Shown: positions 1-13,506, counted from the first letter of the stretch. The stretch: DNA of 64,000 bases from Impatiens glandulifera (GCF_907164915.1 NC_061864.1:19938484-20002483); one strand, 5' to 3'. Program-made: numbers and translations. Notes: generated by a model not told the origin, from the letters alone.

Positions 1-1700
1 ATTCGCTGCTCTTCAAACGGAATTCGCTTAAACCCTAATCCTAAGTATCTTTTGCTCTTCAAACGGTATCCGCTCATCTGTTTCTTCTATTCAACTTCTT
101 CTTTTTTAAATGTTATTCAACTTCTTCTTCTATCTATAAAATGTTTTCTTCTACAAACCTAAGTGTTTTGTTACTATTAGTATCTGGTTATTGTCACAGT
201 AAGTATATATGTCAACAATGACACAGAAAAACAATAAGACTTTAGGTAAAAGGAAAGTTTCAGATAGAGATGAAAGGTAACATGAACTTATCGTTGTTGT
301 ACTATTTTCATTAATGTGTTGTCATGTGTCGTATACGATGTTGAATCTGTGTCATATATTGTGTTGTCATTTGTTGATAAATATTAAACTTAAACTGTTA
401 ATATTTTGTTGTCTTGTGTGTTAGACTATGTTGTAATGTGTTTTTAGTTATGTTGTCTTATGTCGATTACAATACTAGTGTCTTTTTTTATTTTGCAGAA
501 GATTTAGTGAGGTGGTATATAACAAGAAGATTGTCAACAAGAAAGTTGCTCGCTCTGACCCATACTAATGTTTGCGAAGACTGCTTCAAAATCCAAGACC
601 AGAACTCTATCAAAAAACAATACAACTTGCGAGAAAAAATTTGATTCGGGGTAAAAGGAACCCAATAACTTTTTCGTTAAGGACCTACCCAAAAAAACTA
701 TACCATCTTGTTCGAGAGCTGACGAAACTCGATACCACGTAGATGACAAAATCACGTTTGAAATTGTCATATGCAGATAAGTTCTTTTTAATTATTTTGC
801 ATGCATGTTGTTGAAAGAGCTCCTCTATTCAGTTTCCCCATCCATCTTGACCTCCATACCCTCAGTACTTTTGGGTAGGTCCTTAACGAAAAAGGTACTG
901 GGCTCCTTTTACCCCGAATCAAATTTATTCTCACATGTTGTATTGTTTTTAATGGAGTTGTGGTCTTGGATTTAGAAGCAGCCTTCGCAAACACTAGTAT
1001 AAGGTCAGAGCAAGCAACATTTTGTTGGTAATCTTCCTGTTTTATATCACTCCACTAAATCTTCTGCAAAATGAAAAAGAAGACACTAATATTGTAATCG
1101 ACATATGACAACATAACTAAAAACACATGACAATATAGTCTAACACACAAGACAACAAAATATTAACAGTTTAAGCTTAATATTTATTAGCAATGGACAA
1201 CACAGTATATGACACGGATGCAACATCGTATATACGACACATGACAACACATTAATGAAAACAGTACAGCAATGATAAGTTCTTCTTACCTTTCATCTCT
1301 ATCTGAAGTTTTCCTTTTACCTAAAGTCTTACTGTTCTTCCCTATCATTGTTGACATATTTAGTATGACAATAACCAAATGTTAATTAGTAACAAAAGAC
1401 TTAGGGTTTGTAGAAGAAACGTTTTATAGATAGGAGAAAAAGCGGATACCGTTTGAAGAGCAACTGATATTTAGGATTAGGGTTTGAGCAGATTCTGTTT
1501 GAAGAGCAACGTATACGTAAGATTAGGGTTTGAGCGAATTTCGTTTGATTGCAGTAGATACTTAGGGTTATGGTTTGAGCAGAAATGAGAGAGAGTTTGA
1601 GCGGAGATAAATTGAAGAGAGTGAGGGTTTTAGCGGAAATGAGAGGAAGTTTTAGCGTAGATAGATTGAAGAGAGAGGGAATTTGAAATGAGGGAAAATT
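1..1700. mobile_element. Giant foldback (long inverted repeat) element, probably MULE-type MITE
   Basis: Two arms of about 700 bp, roughly 1-720 and 850-1560, are diverged reverse complements along their whole length. For example TTCGGGGTAAAAGGAACCC near 645 answers GGGCTCCTTTTACCCCGAA near 900, and TGTCGATTACAATACTAGTG near 460 answers its complement near 1095. A loop of about 130 bp lies between them. The outer right end, about 1440-1560, is built of about 45-bp tandem subrepeats containing GAAGAGCAAC and AGGATTAGGGTTTGAGC; the same subrepeats occur in opposite sense at 1-75. The left arm may run past the window edge. Long inverted arms with terminal subrepeats and no transposase fit a non-autonomous Mutator-like or Foldback element. 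No target duplication can be seen because the left end is not certain to be in view. Confidence 0.75.
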
Positions 1701-3242
1701 ATCCTACATGGAAAAAGAAAGCAAAATTAATTATTTTTTTATCTATATGTCATGCCACAACGGAAATTTTTTTGATGAATTTGTTCCCCATATTCATTTT
1801 CGTATCATATCTTATGATAAAATTGTGTTATAACATATATAATACGTGGATAATGATAATGACAAAATTTTATTGCAAGTTACATAAATGAAGATGAATA
1901 AATTTAATATTTTTTATCAAGTTTATATAAAAATTTAAAATTTTACGAACTTTAATAATAAATTTTAAAATTGATAGATAATTTTTTTTTTTTTAAGATT
2001 CCTTAGAATAATCTCCGCAGGTCCCACACTATATAGGACTTTATCCATTTGATGGTGGGTTGATCACGATACACGGGGCGTGATCTGAATCGTTGATTTC
2101 ACCTTTAACGTACAACTAGATCCGAAAGACGAAAATAACCTTCCCCTATATGTAAGTGATCTTAAATTAATCTTTCTTAAATATTAAAATTTTATTTATA
2201 AATTGATAAGAAATATCACCTATAAAACAAATGAGTTTTTCTTTTAATTATTATAATTATACGTATATTTTATAATAATTAATATTATAAAATTTATTTA
2301 TATTTAATATAAAATTTATAATTGAATAATTATTTTTTAAATAAAAAATAATTTTTATGATTTGTAGGCACATGAAAAATTTAAATTATCAAGGCTCAGT
2401 TAAAAAAAGGACCTTTTTTAATTTTGTAAGAAGCAATCATAAACATGGATTTTAGAAAATATAAAAAAGAATTTAATGTGCATGACTCAATCACCCTAGC
2501 TAATAACTTTATAAATAAAAGTTTAGTATCATATATTTCAATCATTATAGTAAATTTAATTATTTTGCTTAAACACATAATAATTTAATTTGGACTCAAT
2601 TGTTATTAAGCTAACCTAATAGGGACACACCCGTCTTTTATCATTTAACTCTAGAAATATCTTTCTTTATTTCTCTCTGTCTCTCTCATACGACAAATAT
2701 GAATCTCCTCTTATCCTCTCTTTAATTTATCAGTGTTTCTTATTCACTTCCATTGATCCATAATTTCCCAAACCTCTTCTCTCTCTCTCCATTGACGGAT
2801 TTCAACTTATTGATCCACTTCAAAATCGAACATTATTAGGTTTCCATAATTTTCTATTAAGACTTGTATTCACAGTGTTTCTATTTAAGGCTATAATCAT
2901 CCATATCCTTGAAGCTTTGATCACAGTTTTTGGATCCTTTCCAGGTATCTTCTATATTATATTTATGTTTCCTTAATTAGATTTGGATTGGATTTGATGA
3001 TTGTAAATATAGTGTTATAGATCTTGACTTAGATCTAACATGTGGGTTCAATCAATTCATGAATCATGATTAATTAGTACGTAATAATGACTAAATTGAA
3101 AACTTACAGATACCGGATTATCCGATCATCAATCTCCAACACTGCAATCTGCATGCATGCTTAGTTAGTTACACAAAACAAAACAAAAATAGAAAGTGAT
3201 TTATTTATCTATGATTTGATTATGAAGGGAAGGGGGTGAAGT
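1701..3242. other. AT-rich spacer, then promoter and 5' UTR of the BBD gene
   Basis: From 1700 to about 2640 the DNA is AT-rich and I recognise no gene. From about 2640 a CT-rich leader (TTTCTCTCTGTCTCTC, later CTTCTCTCTCTCTCC near 2775) is typical of a plant 5' UTR. A probable UTR intron begins at the donor CCAG/GTATCT near 2944 and ends shortly before the start codon at 3243; its acceptor is not certain. Confidence 0.45.
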
Positions 3243-5114
3243 ATGGGATCTTTGCGAGGACCGGTGATTTGCCCAGCTGTTAGAGCAAAGCAAGCTGGTG
3301 GACCTTTGTCCATGACCAAATTCATCAACAGTGGATTATGGGGATCATCTCAAAAGATCAAAGGGGCAAAGAGAAATGAAGGCTATCAACTAAATGTGAG
3401 GAAATGGAAGGGAATACAATGTGGTTATAGTTCATCATCTGATGGTAATAACAGTATGGCGGAGAATTTTAACGACAAGGATGAAGATTATGTAAACTCG
3501 AGTGTGATTGAAGCAGGTATTCATTTGGCCTAATCTAGAATAAAAGGTTATTAATTGTATTATGCACCTTAATTATTACATTATTCCAATCAGTTGAGGT
3601 GAAGAATGGACCTGAAGGTTTCTTGGTGAAGATGCGTGATGGTAACCATTTAAGGTGTACTCATAACCTAACTCAGGCTGGGCGTTTACCTGATTATGCT
3701 CCGCATCCTGCTATTGTACTGAAGATGGAAGATGGATCTGGGCTTATACTTCCTATAATTGTCTGTAAGTATTATTATTACACATACCTGTATTGTTGTT
3801 GTTTGTTGTTCTTTTGAAAATCATATTTGACTTCAAACTGCAGTGGAGATGCCAAGTGCATTGCTGATGGCTGCCCTGCGAAATGTCCAAATTGTAAGTT
3901 GATATTAGAAACTGTGGCCGAGTTTGTTCGCTTAAGAAATAACCAAACCTTGATTAATTTTTCAGGTTCGGCCTACTATGTATCAAGTTGTGCAAGAGAT
4001 GATTGACAAGATGGGATATGCTGTAAGCTCCCTTAGATATCTGTTAATTCGTTTATAAGTAAGTTCCATGACTTAAGAGAATAAGATCGCATATAACTGT
4101 TATGCAGGTGAAGCTTGTTAGAGTGACGAAGAGAGTGCACGAGGCGTATTTTGCTCAATTATATCTCACAAAGGTATGTATCTTTCACTGACATCTCTTC
4201 TACATGTCATTATTTGATTTAGAAATGTGATTTTTCCATCTGTTGTCAGGTGGGTAATGAAGCAGAGAGTGTAAGCTTTGATCTTCGACCTTCTGATGCC
4301 ATTAATATTGCAGTAAGATGCAAGGTACCCTCTTCGACCTTTATAATGCACTAATAGTCTAATATACTCATGTTTGATGAAGGATACCCTTATCTCATCA
4401 TCATTTAACACAAATAATTTCCAAAATATCAGTTTATTTTAAAAAAAAGAGAAAACTACATCAAAACAAGCTCTTCGTTACCACATTTGACATGGATCTT
4501 GATTACTTAATGATATTTGAATTAAATGTAGGTGCCCATACAAGTCAATAGACACTTAGCATATAATGATGGGATGAGAGTTATGGAATTGGGAAAGCAA
4601 TCTTCTCCTCAGAGCTCAGTATCTGAAGGGCTACTGTTTACTGAACTGGACAGGTAAAATTCTAGTGTTGATCTATGAAGTAATCAAAGAAATCAATGTA
4701 CCTTAGAGATTGATAATGTTTGGGAGTTTTTTTGTTCTTTTGGTGGAAGAAGTTTATAAGTTAAGGTGTTATTGATCCAGGCCGAATGGAAAACCATGCA
4801 ATGAGTCAAAGGAATTTGATATTGTTCAGAACATGTGGATGGCCGCTGACGAAGAGCGCTATAAAGATGCAGGTCAGTTAGTGGTGTAAGCAGTTCCTAA
4901 TTCGAATTCTTATAAAATTATACATAGCACTTTTAGTTTCTTTTGGTAATGTAGCTCATGAATGATCCAGCAAGTTGAGGCCTTTACTTCATGATGATGA
5001 GATTGGTTTAGATTTAAGGTTGCATCATTTAGTTAACATTATTGTAATGGTGTTATTTCAGCCCAGTGGAAAGACAAACTATCTCAGTTCAGGTCAAAGA
5101 AAAAGTGGACATAG
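3243..5114 (+). CDS. BBD: Bifunctional nuclease in basal defence response (BBD/DUF151 family)
   Basis: Nine exons join in phase: 3243-3516, 3594-3764, 3844-3893, 3966-4022, 4108-4173, 4250-4324, 4532-4653, 4781-4872, 5062-5114, giving 319 residues. After a variable N-terminus (residues 1-90), the bifunctional-nuclease DUF151 domain occupies about 122-255, with signatures PTMYQVVQEMIDKMGY and SFDLRPSDAINIAVR. A short UVR-like helix (EERYKDAAQWKDKLSQFRSKK minus its ends) closes the protein at about 292-318. Known family members are nuclear or chloroplast-associated nucleases linked to ABA-dependent callose and basal defence in Arabidopsis and wild rice; that role is inferred by homology. The length is normal for the family. 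All introns are GT-AG, and nothing suggests inactivation. Confidence 0.93.
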
Positions 5115-8100
5115 ACAGGTACAAAGGCTCCAACTCGTCCTTAAGGATGAAAAAAAATGAACTTCTCAATTGATTTATTGAAATTAAAAAATCATCTCTG
5201 TTTGGTTACCTTGGATATTTCAGATGCAGACTTCAAGGGATTGTGTACATTAAATTCGTCGTCTGAAGATGATGGAATTGGCTATTATTATATGTATGTA
5301 TGGAAAATGAAAAAACTAAATGTATAATTGTATATATTGATGATCAGACATGGAAACTGCCTATATATGTTTATAATAATTACTTCGTGTTCTATTCGAC
5401 ACGAAATCTAACTTATCCGAGGCTTTATGCAGATTTTTACTTACTTTTTTTATGGTGTTTGGTTTCTTAGAACAATTAGTATTTGAGAAGGCCATTTCTA
5501 ATTCTAGGAAGTTAGCTCTTACCCATATAGAACTCTATGATGATAATAGCTCTTTACTAAGCTTGTTCTAAAAACGATAATCAAGTGTCAATAACTCAAA
5601 CCAATTCCTAAGCCAAAACACATAACTTACAAAACAAAAAACGATGAAAGATCTTGTCAGGGAAATGTTGTTTGCCACAGAAAAATTCACAAACATGTGA
5701 GAAACTATAGCTGAGCTGAATTTGTAAGAAAAAACATTAACAAATTTATGAAAATGTCTAGTTAAGTTATCTTCCAATGAACATAAGAATAAGATATTTA
5801 AGAGAAAAAAGAAAATGACTTAAACATAATTATCGATATTTTCTGGTTTTGATCAGAGAAAGTGTTTATATATATATTAGATCAAGATTTGAGTTGTTGC
5901 TAATAATGATTAGTTGAGTTGGTGTAGAACAACAGTTCTTACAAAATGTTAGATAAGATTTGAATTATTTGTTTCCTAATTTTAATTATATCTTTAAATT
6001 GGCTTGATGTAACAGTTTTTTTTTTTTGTCTTTATTTATTTATTCATCATTAATATGGATTTAAAAAACACAACTTTCCCATTAAAGATTTTGTTATTGA
6101 TACCCCAAAATAGCTACAAATCTGTTAGTGATACCCCAATCTATTAAATTGGCGTGACTTGGTGTTGTTGTTGCATCTATTCTTTGTCAAACGTTGGTGA
6201 TGCTATAAAAATCTCAAATAATATATGCTAAACATTTTTATAAGACTAGTTGTGTTAAGAATATATATACTTATCTTAGTAGTAATGTCCAATACAAATA
6301 ACAAATTAATGAGAATAATCATAATGATATATCCCACTCCAATGGATACAGACAATACATTTCACACAAAATAAATATACTAACCCTATGCCTTAAGGGT
6401 GGGTCTGGTTAAGAGGTGATGATTTACAAATAAACCTAAGTCCATTTAGAAATACTTTCTAGAGTTTGGATCTAAGTTTGGACGAAAAAATGTCAACAAA
6501 TTTATCAATATATGTTTAGTATCTTTCAAAATAGTATTTCATCTAAATCAACAACAAGATAAGATAATTAACAAAATAATATTTTGAAAGAAATTTTTAC
6601 TTTTTTTCATCCAAACACATACTCAAATCCATTTCTAGATCCAAATTGGCCTATTAAAGGTTAAAATATGAGGAGTTGAGAACCATTCCATTAAAGTGGC
6701 ATATCCTTTTAAAGAAAGAATATGAGGTGTAGGAATCTAACTTACACTAATTAATGTTAAATTTCTCAAGTTGGGAGTGTTAAAGTAAAGCAAAAGGCTT
6801 ATGCCTCCTCATTCACTCCCAAAGATCATCATCAGTTTTAATACTCCTAAAATCAATAATAATTATTATTATAGAAAGGCAGCATGACATCAACATAAAG
6901 CATGAAGTCATTGGAGGTGAAACCACTCAATCATAAAATCAAATTAAGAAAATCCCTCAGAAGAACATTTCCTCCAAAAATTATTCAGGTAGTATAAAAC
7001 TAACACCTTTAATAGAGTACTTGCTCTCTATAAGTCAATCATCTGATAATTTGAATAAAAATTTTTTTTTGTTGAAATCCCAACCATTAGTGGCAATGAG
7101 AAGATTAGACTAGGCATAAATTTGTAATGTTTATATTATTAGGTTGATGTAGCACGATCCCCAATGTCATGACCCTATTTTAAATCAAAATCACCCTTCT
7201 TATTCCAAAATACAAAAGTTTAATGATGAACCTACGGTTTCTTTTTCATGACATATGTATGTGTTTGATTATATATATAATTTCTTAGGCAAGACTTTTT
7301 TCACTTCACATATCTAGTGGATTAAAAAAGATTATATATATATATAGTGTAATATCACTCATGAGCTAAAGTCCTCTAGAGAAAACGGGCAATATCTATA
7401 ATAGTACCAAGTTGCCATAATGGGGGCTTCACTTTCACTTTAGACTTTTAATTTAGGATTCTTCTGGAATTTGTGATTTAACATTTTATGTTATATGGGA
7501 AAAACAAAAACATTCCCTTGTAAGCCCAATTGCAGGATTGTTTACTGTTGATTCTTTTTATATATTCCTTTTGACTAAAATTTAATAGGAAAAAAAAGAT
7601 TAAAGCTAAGCACCCAAATTTAATGTATGAACTTTTGATTCTTCTTGGCCCCAACTAAAGACATTGGTTCTTTGGTTATGGAAAATTTTATATTAGTGTT
7701 TATAACAGAATATCATGTTTAATTGGAAAAACATATAGAGGTGATTTATAAATTACCCATGTTTCCATAAGAAATGTGTTAGGGTAAGGTATAATAGATG
7801 ATTGAGGTAGAATGATATCTAATGGCTAAGGCTGAAATACTTCTTGAAGACAAATTATGCAAAGTAATCCCTAAAGTATTAGTTATGATATATATAGAGT
7901 ACACAAGTTAATGAGAAATACATACACCTACCTGTGGAGGTAAGAACCAATGGGGATCATTATCACTCAAGATGTTTTGGTATGCATTCTTTCATCTGAA
8001 TTATGATCCAAAAAAAATCTACATAATTTTGTTATTTGTCAAAATCAAAATCACAATGATGTAGAAAATAAACTGGATCAAGATCATGATCTAAGAAAAA

Positions 8101-8277
8101 GTCTTTACACAAAATGAAGCAAAAAATGTACACTATTGTATAGATCAGAATCCAGAAAATAACCTTTTATGATACCAAAAATTATACTATAATTCTCGTT
8201 ATTGATCCAGACAAAATCTTATACCAAACGAAAAAAAAAACTTTGATTTTTAACTAGGTAGCAGTTTCAAATAGGCT
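5115..8277. other. Gene-poor spacer downstream of the BBD gene
   Basis: About 5115-5350 is the probable 3' UTR of the BBD gene. A further GT-AG intron could lie in it: the sequence CAG/ATGCAGACTTCAAGG near 5221 looks like an acceptor. The remaining 2.9 kb is AT-rich, with short TA runs near 7270 and 7330, and no open frame resembles a known protein. Confidence 0.4.
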
Positions 8278-8697
8278 CATCAATCTTTCTAGCACGACCC
8301 CCATAGCCATCAATTTCATTAGGCTTTCTATGGTTCAATCTTGCTGACAACATTTCTGTCAGATTGTCCATTGATTGCCTGATGACATTTATTTTCAACT
8401 GATGTGGTATTTCGACATGTTGTTAGGCACAGATCAGTGCTCTGATACCAACATGATGCAGAATTCCATTTAGGGAGAAGAGAATAGGAGATATCATTCA
8501 GAGAAGAAGTCAGCCTTAATCAATATTCAACATATTTTTACAACATATCTACTAACAATGATAGTACCATTTTTATAACTGTAAGTAACTGCTATGTAAT
8601 AACTAACTAATAATTACTACTACTAATTTCACTAGCTAAGGTGTCTAATGTGTCTAAATAACTGCTATGTAATAACTAACTAATAATTACTACTACA
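8278..8697 (-). mobile_element. Truncated LTR retrotransposon: LTR, PBS and start of gag
   Basis: GCTCTGATACCA at about 8439-8450 is the complement of a primer-binding site for initiator tRNA-Met (TGGTATCAGAGC), so the element reads on the minus strand. Directly outside it begins an LTR-like block with a TG end (about 8454) and a CA end (about 8697); it carries a 35-bp direct repeat (AACTGCTATGTAATAACTAA) at its distal end. Inside the PBS the minus strand encodes a short gag N-terminus containing QSMDNLTEMLSARLN. The rest of the element is missing, so this is a 5'-end fragment. Confidence 0.6.
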
Positions 8698-10072
8698 TTC
8701 AACTCTTAAATTGAATATGTTCAATATTTTATATGTTAAATTTATTTAATATTGGATTCATATAGTTATAACTCAAATTTTCAATTCATTAAGTAGATTT
8801 TAGAAATAAATGTTTAATTTAAAGTGCACTCGTACTTCCTCATCGACCTTCAATGAACCACCTAAATATTTCCCACAAGTTACACAATAGCTTAATGTAC
8901 TGACAAGGAATACCTATACCTAAATATGAATCTTACATCTACATCCTATATTTTGATTACATATTCATTAGCTTAAAATATTTACTGATTTTCATACTTT
9001 ATTGTTCAGCATATCGAATAAAAGATGCATGATGAAAGCATGTTCTCAGGTCCTATGAAAAAAGATGCCAAAGAACTGGAATAAAGTACAAATAGTGAAA
9101 ATCATTAGGTAATTAACATGCTTACCTCCCAAATATCCTGACATTATTGTTGTCATTCGGCACTATGTTGAAAGTTATGTCGATTTTCATCGCATACTAC
9201 TCTCCCTACAGAAAGACTGCAAAAAAGGGGGGAAAATTGCTTGAGAATCAGAGGCAGCAAAATTTGTGAAATGACCAACTTTTAAATTCTTCATGAAGAT
9301 AAGAATTTGACCATTGATTATAAAAGAGCACTCTTGGCAAAAGCTGAAAAGAAACATAAAGCAGGATCAAAAGCTACTGCTTGAAGGAACACAAACAAAC
9401 ATGTTTAAGGTTCCAATTTAAACTTACTGATGATGCAAACAAGGAATAACCAAAATGAAAAGCCACCTATTTCAGAATTACAGTATTCAGGAAATCTTTT
9501 TGCATTACACTTTTTCAAGATGGTAAAAGAACTGTTCAATTCAATTCATTCTTCTTGTCATCAAGAAGTGTCAGCCTGAACACAGTTTTTTGGAGGGGAC
9601 AATCTTTGTTAAATGGTTTATACTATATTGCTACAGAAAGTTGCTTGAATAATTAGCAGCAATAGATCCACCACAAAACCCTAAACCCTAAGAATCTAGA
9701 GTCTAGACCCACATCACCTCTGCTACTTTTGTGGAGCTCTATGACACTCATTTATGGCTATTGTTTTTTAGATTGATTTACGTCATCTTCCTAGATTTAT
9801 ACCAGATCAATTTCAAATTCTCCTGCTAAAGAAAAAACTATTTAAAATTTGCCAACTTGCATGCACTCCATTTCTCTGCTTGCTTATAAGGTGAAGGGGG
9901 GAGCAACCTCTTCTTCACGTCAAGCCTTTGAATTCAGTTATTTGTGTTGGCTTGGGAAATTTCTTGCCTTTCAACATTTCTTTGATCTTACAACACTAGT
10001 TTCTGCTTAAGCCTTCAGTCCAGTCTTCAAACTAAATTCCCGAGTTTACTTCCATTCACCACTAGTAAAGTA
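8698..10072. other. Spacer and 5' region of the RADIALIS-like gene
   Basis: 8698-9650 shows no recognisable gene or element. From about 9660 the composition changes to a CT-rich leader (GGGGGGAGCAACCTCTTCTT near 9896) leading into the start codon at 10073, as expected for promoter and 5' UTR. Confidence 0.35.
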
Positions 10073-10315
10073 ATGGCATCTTCAAACTCGTCTTCGCAAT
10101 GCTCATCAGGCTTCTGGACGCCTAAGCAGAACAAAAAGTTTGAAGAGGCTTTAGCTATCCATAATCAGAACACTCCAGACCGCTGGGAGAAAGTAGCTAA
10201 AGCAGTGGGTGAAAAAACTGCAGAGGAAGTGAAGATACACTATGATATCCTTGTAAGGGATATAATCAAAATAGAATCTGATCAAGTCCCTTTGCCAAAT
10301 TACAAGTCTTCTTAG
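10073..10315 (+). CDS. RL: RADIALIS-like SANT/MYB protein
   Basis: A single coding exon of 80 residues. After a serine-rich N-terminus (about 1-13), one MYB/SANT repeat covers about 14-70 with its spaced tryptophans in [15 protein letters not shown] and [19 protein letters not shown]. The tail VPLPNYKSS matches the typical RAD-family ending. RAD-type small MYBs lack an activation domain and act by competing with larger MYB proteins such as DRIF/DIV; that role is inferred from the family. A donor (AAAG/GTAATT) lies just after the stop codon at 10320, so a UTR intron is likely, with a 3' exon near 10620. Length and domain order are normal for the family. Confidence 0.92.
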   Translation: MASSNSSSQCSSGFWTPKQNKKFEEALAIHNQNTPDRWEKVAKAVGEKTAEEVKIHYDILVRDIIKIESDQVPLPNYKSS

Positions 10316-11565
10316 ACAAAGGTAATTCCAAATTAAAAGTAGCCTTTATTTCTTTCAGCTCGCTAAGTAATTAGATATTTCTAGTTTAGACGAACAAGAT
10401 ATGAACAACATCGTTATTAAGCATCATCAAAAACATCAAGAACCAATAACCCAACTAATCACCTCTCATGCTCCAAAGATCAGTATACCTGTAAGAAAGA
10501 GTGCTAAATATAACATTCAAACAACTGTTATAGCACATTGTTATGGGACTGGTTTAAGATTTGTAACAATATATGTGTGTGTTCTGATTGTCTTCCTTTC
10601 TTTAACATTCTATATATAGGTTCCTGCAGAATCTAAGCCTGCAGTGGGGAAAGCGATGAAGATATCTATCTATCAATCTATCTATATAGCATATATGCAT
10701 TCAACTTAGTGTGCAGAATCTCAAGCAAGTTGTATTTTCTTTCCTATTTGTGTCCTTATCTTCTTCTATAACTATTAATACCATCAGAATAAGTGCAGTT
10801 GCAGCGAATACAGTAAGATGTTCGCTACTGTGATCAATTGCTTTATCACTGTAATAAATCTGCTAAGATAAAGGTTTGCTTGCATATTATATATGTATAT
10901 TGTGCTCTTGTTTATCTCTATGTGAATCCAATATCTTCTAGTCTGGTTGAGTAACTGACCTTTTACGAGAATTGGCAAAGCAAAGCGAGCGAATCTACTA
11001 ATAATCCAATCAAATGTAGGATGAATGAGCGAATCTGAATAAAAATAACATAAGAATGGACGACGAAAACTCAATCAACTCAGAGAAGAGACGAAATTCT
11101 TTATGTAAATTCAATGAAAACCTGAAATGTAGAACAGCATGAAGAAAGAGAAGCAGCAATTGAATGAGAGAGCTTAGGTCTGTAGAAATGGAACTCAGCC
11201 GTTGTTCGCCGTCATCCATCTTTCATAATAGCTAACTTTTTAAGTAAACCAATAACAAAAGAAAAACAGATAGAAATTTTTCAAAAAAAAAAAACACATA
11301 TATGGTAAATCAGTAACAAAGGAAAAATAGAAAAATAGATAGAAATTTTTCAAAAAAAACACATATAGTAGATGCGGGCGGGTATAGATCTAGTAACTCT
11401 CGGGCGAATCTATGTATTCGGGTGTGCTGAAACAAAAAATATATATATATATATTTTTTTTACCGTACATATAACCTGACTATAATTTTTTAATTTAATA
11501 TATTATTATTTTTTATCTAATTTATAAAATAAAAGAAGTTTACCTTTATACACCATCGTTTTAGC
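10316..11565. other. 3' UTR of RL, then spacer with a short tandem duplication
   Basis: The 3' UTR probably continues after a UTR intron to about 10780. At about 11238-11365 a roughly 65-bp unit containing AGATAGAAATTTTTCAAAAA is present twice in tandem. The complement of 11010-11219 has an open frame of 69 codons rich in leucine and serine that I do not recognise and do not call as a gene. Confidence 0.35.
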
Positions 11566-12470
11566 TAGGTGTGGAAAAAATTACCGATAATATAGGTATA
11601 TCGAAAATATCGTAATGCAATTTATCAAAAATGTTAAGGTATACCGAAAAAAAATAAGGTAGGATGCTGATACTGAAATTATTGGTATGATAAAAATATG
11701 AGATTTTTAAAATTTTTGTATATTGAGATATACCAAAATATCGATATAGTATTTATAAATTAAAATAATATATATATATATATATATATATAATTATAAG
11801 AAAATAATTAAATAGTATTGATATTAATTTAAGAGAAATGATAAACTTAACAAAAAAAAAAAATCAACGAAATCAAGTTAATGAATCCGACGTGGTCTGC
11901 CATGTTGTCCCCACGTCTCGAAAGCGCTCATTTCGGGTCCCGAAAAAAAATCCCAAAATTGCCGTTTCGGAACATTTTGAAGCCGTTTTGAGACCCAAAA
12001 TAAGCGTTTTGGGACATTTTGAAAATTTTCTCTCTCCTACTCACATGTCATGCATTTGTGAATTTACTTTCGCTGATTTTTTCGTTGAGTTTATTATTTT
12101 TTTCTAATTTAATTATAAAAATATAATTTTTGAATAATATCAAAATATAATTATACTAAAATATTATATGCAATCTCTATTTTATGGATGAAATTATTTT
12201 TTTTTTAATTTAATATGTTTTATGTATCAAAGGTATAATATCAATATCGTACCAAAATTAAGGTATACCGAAATCAAGGTAAGGTAAAGGTATAAACTTT
12301 TTGTATATCGAAATTATAAATTTTTTGTATACCAAAATTAAGGTATACCGAAATCAAGGTATACCAAAATCAATTTAAGATAAAAATATGAATTTTTTGT
12401 ATACCGAAATTTTCGATAAGGTATAAGATATGAATAAAACATTAAGGTATACCGTAACAACTCAATCCTA
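11566..12470. mobile_element. Non-autonomous hAT element with 8-bp target duplication
   Basis: The ends TAGGTGTGGAAAA and, in complement, TAGGATTGAGTTG form short imperfect terminal inverted repeats. They are flanked by GTTTTAGC (11558-11565) and GTTTTAAC (12471-12478), an 8-bp target duplication with one mismatch, as hAT elements make. The subterminal DNA is full of AAGGTATACCGAAAT-type motifs in both orientations. No transposase is encoded. A second MITE is nested at 11832-12105. Confidence 0.8.
11832..12105. mobile_element. MITE nested inside the hAT element
   Basis: Inverted ends AGAGAAATGATAAACTTAAC and, in complement from the right, AGAAAAAAATAATAAACTCA carry on into matching ATCA-CGAAA segments for about 40 bp. 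AATTTA flanks both sides (11826-11831 and 12106-12111) as a possible target duplication. The interior (CGACGTGGTCTGCCATG, TTTCGGGTCCCG) is more GC-rich than the hAT DNA around it, which shows its separate origin. Confidence 0.65.
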
Positions 12471-12478
12471 GTTTTAAC

Positions 12479-13330
12479 CATAAATTTTCCGTTAATTTTT
12501 AAATCTACTTCAAACTTTTTTAAAGCTCACCCCAAATCGAATTTTGGATATATCCCTATATCCCTACCTTGCATGTAAGCCTCTACCCTCCATATACCAA
12601 ATTCACAAATTAACAATTTACAGATTATTTATCAAATGAAAATTTGATTTTGATATTAATGGTTGAAAATCTGCACAAAATATTTAATTTGATAAAAACG
12701 GTAAAACAATATTAAAAAACTCTTATTAATTTATATGGCTAAAGATATTCTTAATTAAATATTTATATCTTTCAGAATTAATTTAATTTGAAATGATTTT
12801 ATACAGTATAATAAATTTAATTTAAATAAATGCTTAATATTTTGAGTTAGAAAATTTTATAAAATTCTAATAATCTTGCTAAGATATTAACATATCAGTT
12901 TAACTTGAAAAATGAAAATAAAAATCAACTCAGACCTCTAAATTTCCAACAATTAAATTGTTGATTTAAGTCTCTAGTAATTTATTAATGATATACAAAT
13001 AATACTAAATATTCAATAATTATACTTAAACAAACTTTGAAGAAAAACTAGTACAAAAAAATATTTAAGAAAGTATATAAATTATCTTCTTCAAATCAAA
13101 TATATACACTCAATTTTAACTACTAAATAACTTAAATATTTAAAAATAAAAACCTTAATTAATCAAAAATATATATTTAAAATTGAAGTTTCTAATACCT
13201 ATATTAATTTGATAATATTCAAATTAATATTTTATAAAATATATATGAAACACTATAATAACTTATTCTTATAATATAAAATATATGATTTCATTATAGT
13301 AGAAAAAGGAGATTTATACAGATATACAAA
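12479..13330. other. AT-rich spacer, nothing recognised
   Basis: Very AT-rich sequence with no convincing open frame, RNA gene or element ends. Confidence 0.4.
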
Positions 13331-13339
13331 ATCTAATAC

Positions 13340-13398
<59 letters not shown>

Positions 13399-13468
13399 TA
13401 ATTCTATTAAATATTAATAAGAAATTGACTATTTTTTCAAATCAAAATTTAAAATTAATATTTATGAA

Positions 13469-13506
<38 letters not shown>
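13340..13506. repeat. TA and AAT microsatellites
   Basis: An uninterrupted (TA)n tract of about 50 bp at about 13343-13395 is followed at about 13470-13506 by an (AAT)n tract of about 12 units. Confidence 0.95.

Noticed and set aside
534..994. Two minus-strand open frames in the foldback element
   Set aside because: Each lies in one inverted arm and they are translations of the same repeat; there are no domains and no codon signal.
10784..11219. Two overlapping minus-strand frames after the RL gene
   Set aside because: Leucine/serine-rich translations with no recognisable family, in probable 3' UTR and spacer DNA.
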